Program-made: the position numbers and the translations under genes
Notes under the pieces: model-generated
What the model saw: only the letters and a program-made list of their open reading frames with translations
Told to the model about the DNA's origin: nothing
Database searches by the model: none
Source of the DNA: JBGSMF01 sp964651475
GTDB taxonomy: Bacteria > Chloroflexota > Anaerolineae > Fen-1058
Assembly: GCA_964651475.1 (NCBI GenBank)
Contig: CAZYXV010000018.1
Location: 1-64,000, forward strand
Length of the DNA stretch: 64,000 nt
Direction of reading: 5' to 3'
Shown here: positions 1-7,281 of the stretch, piece after piece
How positions within the stretch are numbered: the first letter of the stretch is position 1
Layout of the letters: the number at the start of each line of letters is the position of its first letter

Positions 1-1180
1 CCGTAAACAGGGCCACCGCCGGTTCGTTATACAGCAGTGTCCAGCCCGTGTACTGGGGATTCGAGCCGCCGCTTTCTAGCACTGCCCCAAGCGGCGCCAG
101 GCCGCTGATGCTTTCCGTCTGCATGTTCACCGATTGGCTGGTGACCGTCAGCGGCATTCCCGTGTCTGGGTCATACGCGGCCAGGTACGCATGTTGCCCT
201 GGCGTCAAGGCTGAAAAATCGAGCAGCCCGTGCAAGTTGACGGTCACAGAAACAGTTTGCGAAGGGACCACCTGGTCAGTGCGCACCCGGAAGCGAAGGG
301 CGCGCCCGGGTCGCCCCGCCCCAATCAGGTAGCTTCCCAGAGGGATGTAGACGGCTTGCTGTGTGGGGCGTTGAGCCGAGGGAGCAAAGGTCACCCGCAC
401 GCGCCCGTCGCCCGATTGCAGCGCGCCGCCTTCTGGCCCAACCGTCCCGCGCGTGGGGTGCGCAATCCACACCGCCGCGCCGGCGCTGGCCGTGATGACC
501 TGCCCACTGCCGGCTGCCATCATGCCCGCCATCGGCGCGGCGCTGGCCTCGAACGCCAGGTTGGCCGCCGCGTCCAGCGGGCCCACCGCGCGCAGGCGCA
601 GGCTGAGCGTGACGCCGCTGCCCGGCGCCGGCAGGTCAACTGCCGCGCTCAAGCGCTTTTCTGGCGCGCTGTACTCCCAGCCGGGTTGCTGAGGGACCCA
701 CTGCAAGCCATCCGGCAAGGTGGCGCTCAAACTTGCAGTACTCGTCAGTGCGCCGCCGGTGTTCGCCAGCTTTACCGTGAAGGTGACCACCTCGCCCGGC
801 CCAACGCCCTCCTGTTCCGCGTTCACCTCTAGCGACAGCGCCGGTGGAATCGGCGTAGTGGGCCACGTTGGTGTGACGGGCAATGTCAGTGTGACGGGCA
901 ATGTGGGTGTGATGGGCAATGTCAGTGTGACAGGCCACGTGGGCGTGACAGGCAATGTCAGTGTGACGGGCCAGGTCGGCGTGATGGGCCACGTGGGCGT
1001 GACGGGCAATGTCAGTGTAACAGGCCACGTGGGTGTGATGGTCTGCCCCAGCGCCGGCCCAAAAACCGGCAGCGCCGCCGGCTGAGGACTGGCCGAGGCG
1101 GGGGCAAGCGGAACAATACTGACGAGGACCGAAACGACGAGTAGCAAGCGCATCACGCGCGCGGCAAGAGGGCATGTCAT
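1..1180 (-). CDS. Secreted protein with Thr-Pro-Trp hexapeptide repeats and DUF11-like domain (C-terminus beyond window)
   Basis: The reading frame is open from an ATG at 1180 to the window edge, about 393 codons without a stop, so the protein is C-terminally cut. Residues 1-30 form a signal peptide (RLLLVVSVLVSIVPLAPASA). Residues about 49-114 are roughly ten hexapeptide units alternating TPTWPV and TLTLPV, a stiff Thr/Pro stalk. A beta-sandwich-like segment follows (LSLEVNAEQEGVGPGE, VTFTVKLANTGGALTSTASL) that resembles the DUF11/CARDB conserved repeat of surface proteins, then a region of unclear family. GAGTGAG lies 3 nt before the start codon. The product is exported and probably surface-attached. 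Its function is unknown; it could be the N-terminus of a large adhesin or Rhs-type protein. The real frame was chosen over an out-of-frame 179-codon ORF because only this one has a signal peptide and stays open. Confidence 0.75.
   Translation of the reverse strand, partial: MTCPLAARVMRLLLVVSVLVSIVPLAPASASPQPAALPVFGPALGQTITPTWPVTLTLPVTPTWPITPTWPVTLTLPVTPTWPVTLTLPITPTLPVTLTLPVTPTWPTTPIPPALSLEVNAEQEGVGPGEVVTFTVKLANTGGALTSTASLSATLPDGLQWVPQQPGWEYSAPEKRLSAAVDLPAPGSGVTLSLRLRAVGPLDAAANLAFEASAAPMAGMMAAGSGQVITASAGAAVWIAHPTRGTVGPEGGALQSGDGRVRVTFAPSAQRPTQQAVYIPLGSYLIGAGRPGRALRFRVRTDQVVPSQTVSVTVNLHGLLDFSALTPGQHAYLAAYDPDTGMPLTVTSQSVNMQTESISGLAPLGAVLESGGSNPQYTGWTLLYNEPAVALFT
839..1036 (-). repeat. 18-bp tandem repeat encoding TPTWPV/TLTLPV units
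   Basis: About eleven imperfect 18-bp units occur in direct tandem inside the secreted-protein gene. The encoded hexapeptides alternate between TPTWP[VI] and TLTLP[VI]. The unit is a multiple of 3, so gain or loss of copies would change stalk length without a frameshift. Confidence 0.85.
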
Positions 1181-1289
1181 GATCTCACTCCTACAGATGG
1201 ATTTCAGATTGGGTATCGAGCCAGGGAGTAAGTTTACACTATTTCCACGGCTGGGTAAATTATGCCCCTCTCACCGCGTTTTGTCAATA

Positions 1290-1326
1290 GGTAAAATTAC
1301 CGAATTTCTTCTAGGTATTTTTACCG
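1290..1326. promoter_or_regulatory. Paired palindromes GGTAWWWWTACCG upstream of the secreted-protein gene
   Basis: GGTAAAATTACCG (1290-1302) and GGTATTTTTACCG (1314-1326) are near-identical inverted repeats whose starts are 24 bp apart, on the same face of the helix at about two turns. A degenerate half-site, GGGTAAATTA, lies at 1253-1262. They sit between the response-regulator gene and the secreted-protein gene, about 110-150 bp upstream of the latter's start. The TACC/GGTA arms are reminiscent of half-sites bound by NarL/LuxR-type regulators. A plausible but untested reading is that the neighbouring regulator binds here. Confidence 0.45.
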
Positions 1327-1351
1327 AGTTTGCGCTTTGATTCTATACCCT

Positions 1352-1990
1352 CTATTCTTCCGGCATATAAGTGTGCTGCCATATAATGGCTTCTTGCCGG
1401 GAATCAACCCCCAGCTTTTTCAACAGGCTGCCCACGTGGCTCGCCACGGTCTTGCTCGCCAGCCCAAGCGCCTGGGCGATCTCGGCATTTTCCAGTCCCT
1501 GCGCCAGCAGTGCGAGCATCTGGCGCTCGCGCGGCGTCAGGCGCTTCCATTTTTCACCGGCCTCTCGGCGCCACCGCGCGGCCCGCCGGCATTGTTCCGG
1601 CGTAAACGTCATCTCGCCCCGCGCCGTGCGTCGAATGGCCTCGATCAACTGGTCCGGAGACGCCTCTTTGCTCATCAAGCCCACCGCCCCCGCATCCATC
1701 ATGCCCGCCAGGTAAGCGTCTCGCTCGTGCGCCGTCAGCACCAGCGTGTCCGTCTCCGGGCAATGCTCGCGCACCCACGCCTCCAACTCGGCCGGCGGCG
1801 GGCCCGGCATGCGCAAATCGAGCAGCAAAATCTGCGGCCTCAACTCTAACACCAATGGCTTGACTTGCTCGCCGTCTTGCGCCTCGCCCACCACCTCGAT
1901 GTCGGGCGTCTTTTCCAAAATGGCGCGAATGCCCTCGCGCATCACAGGGTGATCGTCGGCCAATAACAGGCGTATGGTTTCTGTGTTCAC
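1352..1990 (-). CDS. NarL/LuxR-type response regulator
   Basis: This two-component response regulator has 212 residues from a GTG start. The receiver domain (about 5-120) shows the acidic pair in LLLADDHPVMREGI, the phospho-acceptor Asp in ILLLDLRMPG, the Thr switch in VLTAHERD and the Lys in GLMSKEAS. The C-terminal LuxR helix-turn-helix is clear (LTPRERQMLALLAQG, IAQALGLASKTVASHV). I chose GTG 1990 because AAGGG lies at good spacing and the receiver begins at once; an in-frame ATG at 2071 would add 27 low-complexity residues. No histidine kinase gene is adjacent in the window. It probably controls the secreted-protein gene downstream, where paired palindromes are found. Confidence 0.88.
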   Translation of the reverse strand: MNTETIRLLLADDHPVMREGIRAILEKTPDIEVVGEAQDGEQVKPLVLELRPQILLLDLRMPGPPPAELEAWVREHCPETDTLVLTAHERDAYLAGMMDAGAVGLMSKEASPDQLIEAIRRTARGEMTFTPEQCRRAARWRREAGEKWKRLTPRERQMLALLAQGLENAEIAQALGLASKTVASHVGSLLKKLGVDSRQEAIIWQHTYMPEE

Positions 1991-2086
1991 GTCCTCTTTC
2001 CCTTTGACAGATTCTTTCTTGATTATAACCCTTGCCGCGCCCATCGTCAAAAGCTGGGGCGGCGGCGCCATTTGACTGTTAGCCAG

Positions 2087-2160
2087 CGTCAGTGCGAGGC
2101 ACGCAGCGCAAGCGAGCAGAGTTTATCCTGAGCGCGGCGAAGGACGCCTTTGTAATGACG
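2087..2160. repeat. REP-like inverted repeat (CGTCAGTGCGAG ... TAATGACG)
   Basis: An imperfect inverted repeat with CGTCA and TGACG ends and an internal CCTGAGCGCGGCGAAGG block lies in the gap between the response regulator and the aminotransferase. It is related in sequence to the TCATTGCGAG element at 3643-3770. No gene is visible in 1991-2385. Confidence 0.45.
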
Positions 2161-2183
2161 CGCCGGTTTGTCCCCAAAAGTTT

Positions 2184-2275
2184 TGTATCATCTCAATAAT
2201 CCGGGGTAGGGGCAGGTCTTGCACCTGCCCCCCGAGGGCAAGCGCAAGGGATTGCCCCTACAGTTTGAGATGATA
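2184..2275. repeat. GTAGGGGC-family MITE-like element, copy 1
   Basis: The outer 12-bp arms GTATCATCTCAA and TTGAGATGATAC are perfect inverted repeats. Inside is a second GTAGGGGCAGG ... TTGCCCCTAC inverted repeat. The same layout recurs at 8492-8575 and 46628-46721, so this is a dispersed non-coding element. Confidence 0.7.
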
Positions 2276-2322
2276 CGAAATTTTTACGAGCGAGTCCTGG
2301 AAAGTGGCCAATCAACGCAGGT

Positions 2323-2350
2323 TTGCGCGGCTACCAAGGCAGTGATACAA
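2323..2350 (+). promoter_or_regulatory. Candidate sigma70 promoter for the aminotransferase gene
   Basis: TTGCGC (2323-2328), a 16-bp spacer and an extended TGATACAAT -10 (TACAAT at 2345-2350). It lies 36 bp before the ATG and just downstream of the repeat element. Confidence 0.5.
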
Positions 2351-2385
2351 TGGAGCCAGTTCCACTTTACACAAAGGAGTCTAAT

Positions 2386-3546
2386 ATGCGTAATTTCATT
2401 TCAACCAAAGTCGCCTCTGTCCCCCCTTCTGGCATCCGCCGATTTTTCGACATTGCCGCCACGATGAAAGACGTCATCAGCCTGGGCATTGGCGAACCCG
2501 ATTTCACCACCCCCTCGCACATTATCCAGGCCGGCCTGGACAGCCTGAAGCGCGGCGAGACGCACTATACGTCCAACTCGGGCATCGCCGAGTTGCGCGA
2601 GGCGTTGGCCGGCTATCTGAAGCGGCTGTACGGCGTGGAATACGACCCGGGCAGCGAGTTGCTCGTCACCGTGGGCGTGAGCGAGGCGCTGTACCTGGCG
2701 TTCACGGCGATCATTGACCCCGGCGACGAGGTAATCGTGCCGCAGCCGTGCTTTGTGTCTTATGTGCCCGAAGTGGTGTTTAACGGCGGTGTGGCGGTGA
2801 CCATCAACACGCGCGTGGAAGACAATTTTCAGGTGACCGGCGCGCAAGTCGAGGCAAAAATCACGCCCCGCACCAAGGCCATCCTCATCGGCTATCCCAA
2901 CAATCCCACCGGCGCGGTGCTGCCGCGCCAGCGCATGATGGAAATCGCGCAGGTGGCCGAAAAGCACGACCTGATCGTCATCAGCGACGAGATTTACGAC
3001 CGGCTGGTGTACGGCATGGAGCACACCTGCTTTGCCTCGCTGCCCGGCATGCGCCAGCGCACCATTTTGCTGGGCGGGCTATCCAAGAGCCACGCCATGA
3101 CGGGCTGGCGCGTGGGTTACGTGGCCGCGCCCCAAGAGCTGAGCGACGCCATGCGCAAAGTGCACCAATACACCATAATGTCCGCGCCGACCATGTCTCA
3201 GGCGGCGGCGCTGCGGGCGCTGCAGCACGGCGAAGAGGACGTGGCGCACATGCGCGCCGAGTACGACCGCCGCCGTAAACTCATCGTGGGCGGGTTGAAC
3301 CAGATCGGGCTAAAATGCTTTGAGCCGCAAGGCGCGTTTTACGCTTTCCCCTCGGTCGAGGTCAGCGGGATGAACGACGACAAGTTCGCCAATGCCCTGC
3401 TCGAAGAAGAACACGTAGCCTGCGTGCCGGGCAATGCCTTTGGAGAAATGACGGGCCGCTACGTGCGCATGTCTTATGCCACCGCCTACGAAAAGATTGA
3501 ACAGGCCCTGGAAAAAATGGAGCGTTTTGTGCGGCGGCACGGCTAG
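2386..3546 (+). CDS. PLP-dependent class I/II aminotransferase
   Basis: A fold-type I aminotransferase of 386 residues. The N-terminus (VPPSGIRRFF, DVISLGIGEPDF) and YTSNSGIAELREA are typical of the aspartate/aromatic aminotransferase-like group. YPNNPTGAV, SDEIYDRLVYG, the PLP-lysine motif LGGLSKSHAMTGWRVGY and the substrate-carboxylate arginine in YVRMSYA are all present. The start is ATG 2386 with AAAGGAG 6 nt upstream; an upstream GTG would add 21 unrelated residues. Its substrate cannot be fixed from sequence. It lies just ahead of the glycine cleavage genes, which suggests a role in glycine/serine or 2-oxo-acid turnover, but a promoter and a repeat separate it from gcvH. Confidence 0.9.
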   Translation: MRNFISTKVASVPPSGIRRFFDIAATMKDVISLGIGEPDFTTPSHIIQAGLDSLKRGETHYTSNSGIAELREALAGYLKRLYGVEYDPGSELLVTVGVSEALYLAFTAIIDPGDEVIVPQPCFVSYVPEVVFNGGVAVTINTRVEDNFQVTGAQVEAKITPRTKAILIGYPNNPTGAVLPRQRMMEIAQVAEKHDLIVISDEIYDRLVYGMEHTCFASLPGMRQRTILLGGLSKSHAMTGWRVGYVAAPQELSDAMRKVHQYTIMSAPTMSQAAALRALQHGEEDVAHMRAEYDRRRKLIVGGLNQIGLKCFEPQGAFYAFPSVEVSGMNDDKFANALLEEEHVACVPGNAFGEMTGRYVRMSYATAYEKIEQALEKMERFVRRHG

Positions 3547-3642
3547 ACGCGCGGCGTGACACGTGAAAAGAAAGCAGTGTGGTAAAATAGTCACATACGT
3601 AAAAAGCCGCACGGGTTGTGCTATACTGGGCGCGGGTACAAT

Positions 3643-3770
3643 CTGCAATTTTGCTGTCATTGCGAGGGTGCGAAGCGCCCGAAGCAATCTCTGATCTGCA
3701 AGCGTACAGATTGCTTCGCCGCTCGCCGCAGGCGGAGCGGCTCGCCATGACAGGATTGTGAAAAATTGCA
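3643..3770. repeat. TCATTGCGAG-family REP-like palindrome
   Basis: CTGTCATTGCGAG and CTCGCCATGACAG arms enclose GAAGCAATCT ... AGATTGCTTC, all flanked by TGCAATTTT/AAAAATTGCA. The multi-nested inverted repeat fills most of the gap between the aminotransferase and gcvH. The design is common as an interspersed repeat in environmental bacterial genomes. Confidence 0.7.
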
Positions 3771-3794
3771 ATTTATGACCGCGTGCAGTATATC
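3766..3794 (+). promoter_or_regulatory. Candidate promoter of the gcvH-gcvPA-gcvPB operon
   Basis: TTGCAA (3766-3771), 17 bp, TATATC (3789-3794), which would give a leader of about 30 nt before gcvH. The -35 box sits in the terminal arm of the REP-like repeat. I saw no glycine-riboswitch core in 3547-3830. Confidence 0.4.
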
Positions 3795-3830
3795 GAGTCT
3801 ATAGTCTAGGTTAAAACAGGAGAAATCAAG

Positions 3831-4217
3831 ATGAAGACAGATCCAAATGCTCGCTATACCAAAACACACGAGTGGTGTCGCAAAGAAGAAGATGTATTTG
3901 TCGCCGGAATTAGCGACCACGCCCAGGCGCAACTTTCGGACCTGGTATACGTGGAATTGCCCGCCGTCGGCAAACAATTCAAGCAAGGCGAAAGCTTTGG
4001 CGTGCTCGAGTCGGTCAAGGCCGCCTCGGACCTCTACCTGCCCATGGAGGGCGAAATCGTGGCTGTGAACGAAGAATTGACCGACGAACCCGGCAAGATC
4101 AACGAAGACGCTTTTGCCGCCTGGCTCGTCAAATTCAAGGCCGCCGACCCGGCCCAGTTCGACGCGCTGATGGATGTGGCGGCCTACGAAGCCTTTGTGG
4201 CGTCTGAAGAGCACTAA
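3831..4217 (+). CDS. gcvH: Glycine cleavage system H protein
   Basis: The lipoyl carrier protein of the glycine cleavage complex, 128 residues, normal for the family. It shuttles the aminomethyl group from P-protein to T-protein and is re-oxidised by L-protein. The lipoylation motif LESVKAASDLYLP places the lipoyl lysine at residue 63. The N-terminal YTKTHEWCRKEEDVFVAGIS is typical. AGGAGAAATCAAG precedes the ATG. It is the first gene of a gcvH-gcvPA-gcvPB operon. T-protein activity is presumably supplied by the SHMT-GcvT fusions downstream. No lpd (L-protein) or lipoate ligase gene is present in this window. Confidence 0.97.
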   Translation: MKTDPNARYTKTHEWCRKEEDVFVAGISDHAQAQLSDLVYVELPAVGKQFKQGESFGVLESVKAASDLYLPMEGEIVAVNEELTDEPGKINEDAFAAWLVKFKAADPAQFDALMDVAAYEAFVASEEH

Positions 4218-4252
4218 TACCCAATACCTGATACCCAATACCCACCCATACC
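4217..4252. repeat. Short tandem repeat of ATACCCA/ATACCTG units
   Basis: A low-complexity string of ATACCCA-like heptamers immediately follows the gcvH stop codon, inside the 92-bp gcvH-gcvPA spacer. It may be a decayed heptanucleotide repeat. Confidence 0.45.
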
Positions 4253-4309
4253 TGATGCGCCTTCAATTTTGATGATTGGATATTCGGTATCAGGCCCCAG
4301 GAGTTTGCC

Positions 4310-5644
4310 ATGACCTATATTCCACACACCGACGCCGAGCGCCGCGAGATGCTGCGCGCCATCGGCGTCGAAAAGCTGGACGACCTGTTTCAGGCTGTGC
4401 CGGAGCGCGTCCGCTTCCCCAAGCTGGAATTGCCCGAGGCACTTTCTGAAATGGAAGCCGCGTGGGAAGCGCAATACCTGGCGGAGGCGAACGACCACGC
4501 CGGCACGCTGGCGCACTTTTTGGGCGCCGGCGCGTACAACCACTATATTCCCTCGACAGTGGACTATGTATTGAGCCGCGGCGAGTTCTATACCGCCTAC
4601 ACCCCCTACCAACCCGAAATCAGCCAGGGCACGCTGCAGGCGATTTTCGAGTACCAGAGCATGATGTGCGCGCTGACCGGCATGGAGGCGTCTAACGCCA
4701 GCCATTACGACGGCGCCACCAGCCTGGCCGAAGGCGCGATGATGGCCGCGGGCGTTTCACGCGGCGCGCGCAAAAAGATCGCCGTCAGCCCCGCGGTTCA
4801 CCCCCAGTACCGCGCCGTGATGCGCGCCTACACGCAGGGCATGGAACTGACCATCACCGGCGATGATGACCTGAAGGCAGGCGTGCCCGACCTGCTCAAG
4901 TCGCTGGATCAAGACACGGCGGCGCTGGTGGTGCAGACGCCTAACTTTTTCGGCCAGTTGGAAGACCTGAAAGGGCTGGCCGACAAGGTACACGCGGCGG
5001 GGGCGCTTTTGATCGTGGCCGCCGATCCCATCAGCATGGGCCTGTTCCAGCCGCCCGGCGCGTTTGGCGCCGATATCGTGTGCGGCGAAGGCCAGCCGCT
5101 CGGCATCCCGCTCAGCTACGGCGGGCCGTATTTGGGCTTTTTCACCACCCTCAAAAAGCACGTGCGCCAGATGGCCGGCCGGCTGGCCGGCGAGACGGTA
5201 GACGCCGACGGCCAGCGCGGCTACGTGCTCACGCTCTCTACCCGCGAGCAGCACATCCGCCGCGAAAAAGCCACCTCGAATATCTGCTCGAACCAGGCCC
5301 TGATGGCGCTGGCGGCCGGCGTGTACCTGGCCACGTTGGGCAAGTGCGGCCTGCGCCAGGTGGCCGAGCTGTGCTATCACAAGGCGCACTATGCCGCCGA
5401 CGAAATTTCCAAGCTGAAAGGCTACCACGTGCTGCGCGACAAGCCCTTCTTCAAAGAGTTTGTCGTTCGCTGCCCCAGACCGGTGAGCAGCATCAACGAG
5501 CATCTGCTCGACCAGTGGGGCATTGTGGGCGGCTACGACCTGGGCAGAGATTACCCACATCTCAAAAACCACATGCTGGTGTGCGTGACCGAGACCAATT
5601 CGCGCGACCAGATTGACGCGCTGGTTGAAGCGCTCAAGGAATAG
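4310..5644 (+). CDS. gcvPA: Glycine dehydrogenase (decarboxylating) subunit 1
   Basis: The alpha subunit of the split (two-subunit) P-protein, 444 residues. With GcvPB it decarboxylates glycine on PLP and transfers the aminomethyl group to GcvH. Family hallmarks include YIPHTDAERREML at the start, FLGAGAYNHYIPSTV, YTPYQPEISQGTLQ, FEYQSMMCALTGME and REQHIRREKATSNICSN. The PLP lysine is on GcvPB, as expected. ATG 4310 is preceded by AGGAG. The stop is 9 nt before gcvPB, so the two are translated from one message. Confidence 0.97.
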   Translation: MTYIPHTDAERREMLRAIGVEKLDDLFQAVPERVRFPKLELPEALSEMEAAWEAQYLAEANDHAGTLAHFLGAGAYNHYIPSTVDYVLSRGEFYTAYTPYQPEISQGTLQAIFEYQSMMCALTGMEASNASHYDGATSLAEGAMMAAGVSRGARKKIAVSPAVHPQYRAVMRAYTQGMELTITGDDDLKAGVPDLLKSLDQDTAALVVQTPNFFGQLEDLKGLADKVHAAGALLIVAADPISMGLFQPPGAFGADIVCGEGQPLGIPLSYGGPYLGFFTTLKKHVRQMAGRLAGETVDADGQRGYVLTLSTREQHIRREKATSNICSNQALMALAAGVYLATLGKCGLRQVAELCYHKAHYAADEISKLKGYHVLRDKPFFKEFVVRCPRPVSSINEHLLDQWGIVGGYDLGRDYPHLKNHMLVCVTETNSRDQIDALVEALKE

Positions 5645-5653
5645 GAGGTTGAC

Positions 5654-7141
5654 ATGCCAGAACCATTGATTTACGAACTATCCGCGCCTGGCCGCTGCGG
5701 CGTGAAATTGCCCGAGCCAGACGTTCCCCTCGCCGCGCTGCCAGACGACGCGCTGCGCGATAACCTGCCGCTGCCCGAGGTCAGCCAGGTAGACGTCGTG
5801 CGCCACTATTTGCGCCTGAGCCAAAAGAACTATTCGGTAGACACCGGCTTTTATCCGCTCGGCTCGTGCACGATGAAATACAACCCCAAGATCAACGAAC
5901 AAGCCGCGCGGCTGCCGGGCTTTACGCTCTCGCACCCCCTGCAAGACCCGCTCACCGTTCAAGGCAACCTGGCGCTGATGTGGCGCGTGCAAGAGTTTCT
6001 CAAAGAAATCAGCGGCTTTGCGGGCGTCAGCCTGCAGCCGGCCGCCGGCGCGCACGGCGAGTTTGCCGGCATCCTGATCATCCGCGCTTACCACCTGAGC
6101 CGGGGCGACACGCGGCGCACCAAGATTTTGGTGCCCGATAGCGCGCACGGCACCAATCCGGCCAGCACGACCATGTCTGGCTACACCGCCGTCCAAATCC
6201 CATCCGACGAGCGCGGCAACGTGGATTTAGCAGAGTTGGCCAAGCACTGCGACGACACGGTAGCGGGCTTGATGATCACCAACCCCAACACCTTGGGGCT
6301 GTTCGATGAGCATTTCGAGCAAGTGGTCAAGACGGTGCACGACTGCGGCGGGCTGGTGTATGGCGACGGCGCTAACATGAACGCGCTGTTGGGCATCGTG
6401 CGGCCCGGCGACCTGGGCATTGACGTGATGCACTTTAATCTGCACAAGACCTTTTCCACCCCGCACGGCGGCGGCGGGCCGGGCAGCGGGCCGGTCGGTG
6501 TGGCGGAACGCCTGGTAGAGTTCCTGCCCGGGCCAATCGTAGAAATTGAAGAAAGCCAGGACGACGAGGAAGCGCCGCTGTACAGTCTGGCCATGCCGTC
6601 CAAGAGCATTGGCCAGCTCAAGGCCTTTTATGGCAACTTTGGCGTGATCGTGCGCGCCTACACCTACATGCGCGTGTTGGGGGCGGAGGGCTTGCGGCGC
6701 GTGGCCGAACACGCCGTGCTCAACGCCAACTATTTGCAGGCGCGCCTCAAAGACGTTTACCCTGTCCCCTACGGCAACCGCACGTGCATGCACGAATTCG
6801 TGGCGCAGGGCATCATCAAAGGCAGCGACCCTTCGGCCGGCTCTGGGCAAGCTGTGCGCGCGTTGGATATTGCCAAGCGATTGATGGACCTGGGACACAG
6901 CCACCCGCCCACCATCTACTTTCCGCTGATCGTGCACGAGGCGCTGATGATCGAGCCGACCGAGACGGAAAGCCAACAGACGCTCGATCAGTTTGTGGCC
7001 GACATGATCCAGATTGCGGAAGAAGCCAAAACCAATCCGCAATTGCTGCACCAGGCGCCGCGCAGCGCGCCCACCCGGCGGCTGGACGAAGTGAGAGCCG
7101 CCAAGAATCTCGTCCTGTGCGCGCCGCAGGCGTTGAAATAA
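5654..7141 (+). CDS. gcvPB: Glycine dehydrogenase (decarboxylating) subunit 2
   Basis: The catalytic beta subunit of split P-protein, 495 residues. The PLP-lysine motif HFNLHKTFSTPHGGGGPG is intact, as are GSCTMKYNPK, HGTNPAST and SHPPTIYFPLIVHEA. TAGGAGGTTGAC precedes the ATG. Residues about 390-400 read GSDPSAGSGQAVR, between FVAQGIIK and ALDIAKRL. The DPSAGSGQA stretch looks like an in-frame insertion of a short interspersed repeat (DNA at about 6827-6852); it lies in a surface loop, so function is probably kept. Last gene of the gcv operon. Confidence 0.96.
   Translation: MPEPLIYELSAPGRCGVKLPEPDVPLAALPDDALRDNLPLPEVSQVDVVRHYLRLSQKNYSVDTGFYPLGSCTMKYNPKINEQAARLPGFTLSHPLQDPLTVQGNLALMWRVQEFLKEISGFAGVSLQPAAGAHGEFAGILIIRAYHLSRGDTRRTKILVPDSAHGTNPASTTMSGYTAVQIPSDERGNVDLAELAKHCDDTVAGLMITNPNTLGLFDEHFEQVVKTVHDCGGLVYGDGANMNALLGIVRPGDLGIDVMHFNLHKTFSTPHGGGGPGSGPVGVAERLVEFLPGPIVEIEESQDDEEAPLYSLAMPSKSIGQLKAFYGNFGVIVRAYTYMRVLGAEGLRRVAEHAVLNANYLQARLKDVYPVPYGNRTCMHEFVAQGIIKGSDPSAGSGQAVRALDIAKRLMDLGHSHPPTIYFPLIVHEALMIEPTETESQQTLDQFVADMIQIAEEAKTNPQLLHQAPRSAPTRRLDEVRAAKNLVLCAPQALK
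6827..6852 (+). repeat. In-frame short interspersed repeat in gcvPB (encodes DPSAGSGQA)
   Basis: The sequence CCTTCGGCCGGCTCTGGGC encodes a peptide absent from the usual family pattern at this point. It resembles the inverse of the CCTGAGCGCGGCGAAGG block in the repeat at 2087-2160, so it is probably a fragment of the same repeat family. Confidence 0.4.
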
Positions 7142-7210
7142 TCCCATCGGCTGATATTGTGCTACAATAGAGTCTGTTGGCGCAAAACTCGCTATACGCA
7201 GAGCACTTTA

Positions 7211-7266
7211 CAGGCTGTTGGAAAATCCATATAACCTGCACAATGGCTTCTCCGACAAGCTCCTAG
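7211..7266. repeat. CTGTCGGAGA-family MITE-like element, copy A (short, diverged)
   Basis: The left end CAGGCTGTTGG and the right end TCTCCGACAAGCTCCTAG match the ends of three other elements (35677, 44619, 46808). The right end abuts the ribosome binding site AGGAGA of the M28 peptidase gene. Confidence 0.6.
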
Positions 7267-7281
7267 AGGAGACTGAACGGG

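Noticed and set aside
839..1036. CRISPR-like look of regularly repeated 18-bp units
   Set aside because: The units are contiguous without unique spacers and encode a regular hexapeptide in frame, so this is a coding repeat.
636..1175. 179-codon minus-strand ORF rich in His/Thr/Ala repeats
   Set aside because: It is out of frame with the signal-peptide frame starting at 1180, which stays open to the window edge and gives a sensible exported protein.
3547..3830. Glycine riboswitch ahead of gcvH
   Set aside because: The space is almost filled by a REP-like palindrome and a promoter with a leader of about 30 nt; the tandem glycine-aptamer core is not seen.
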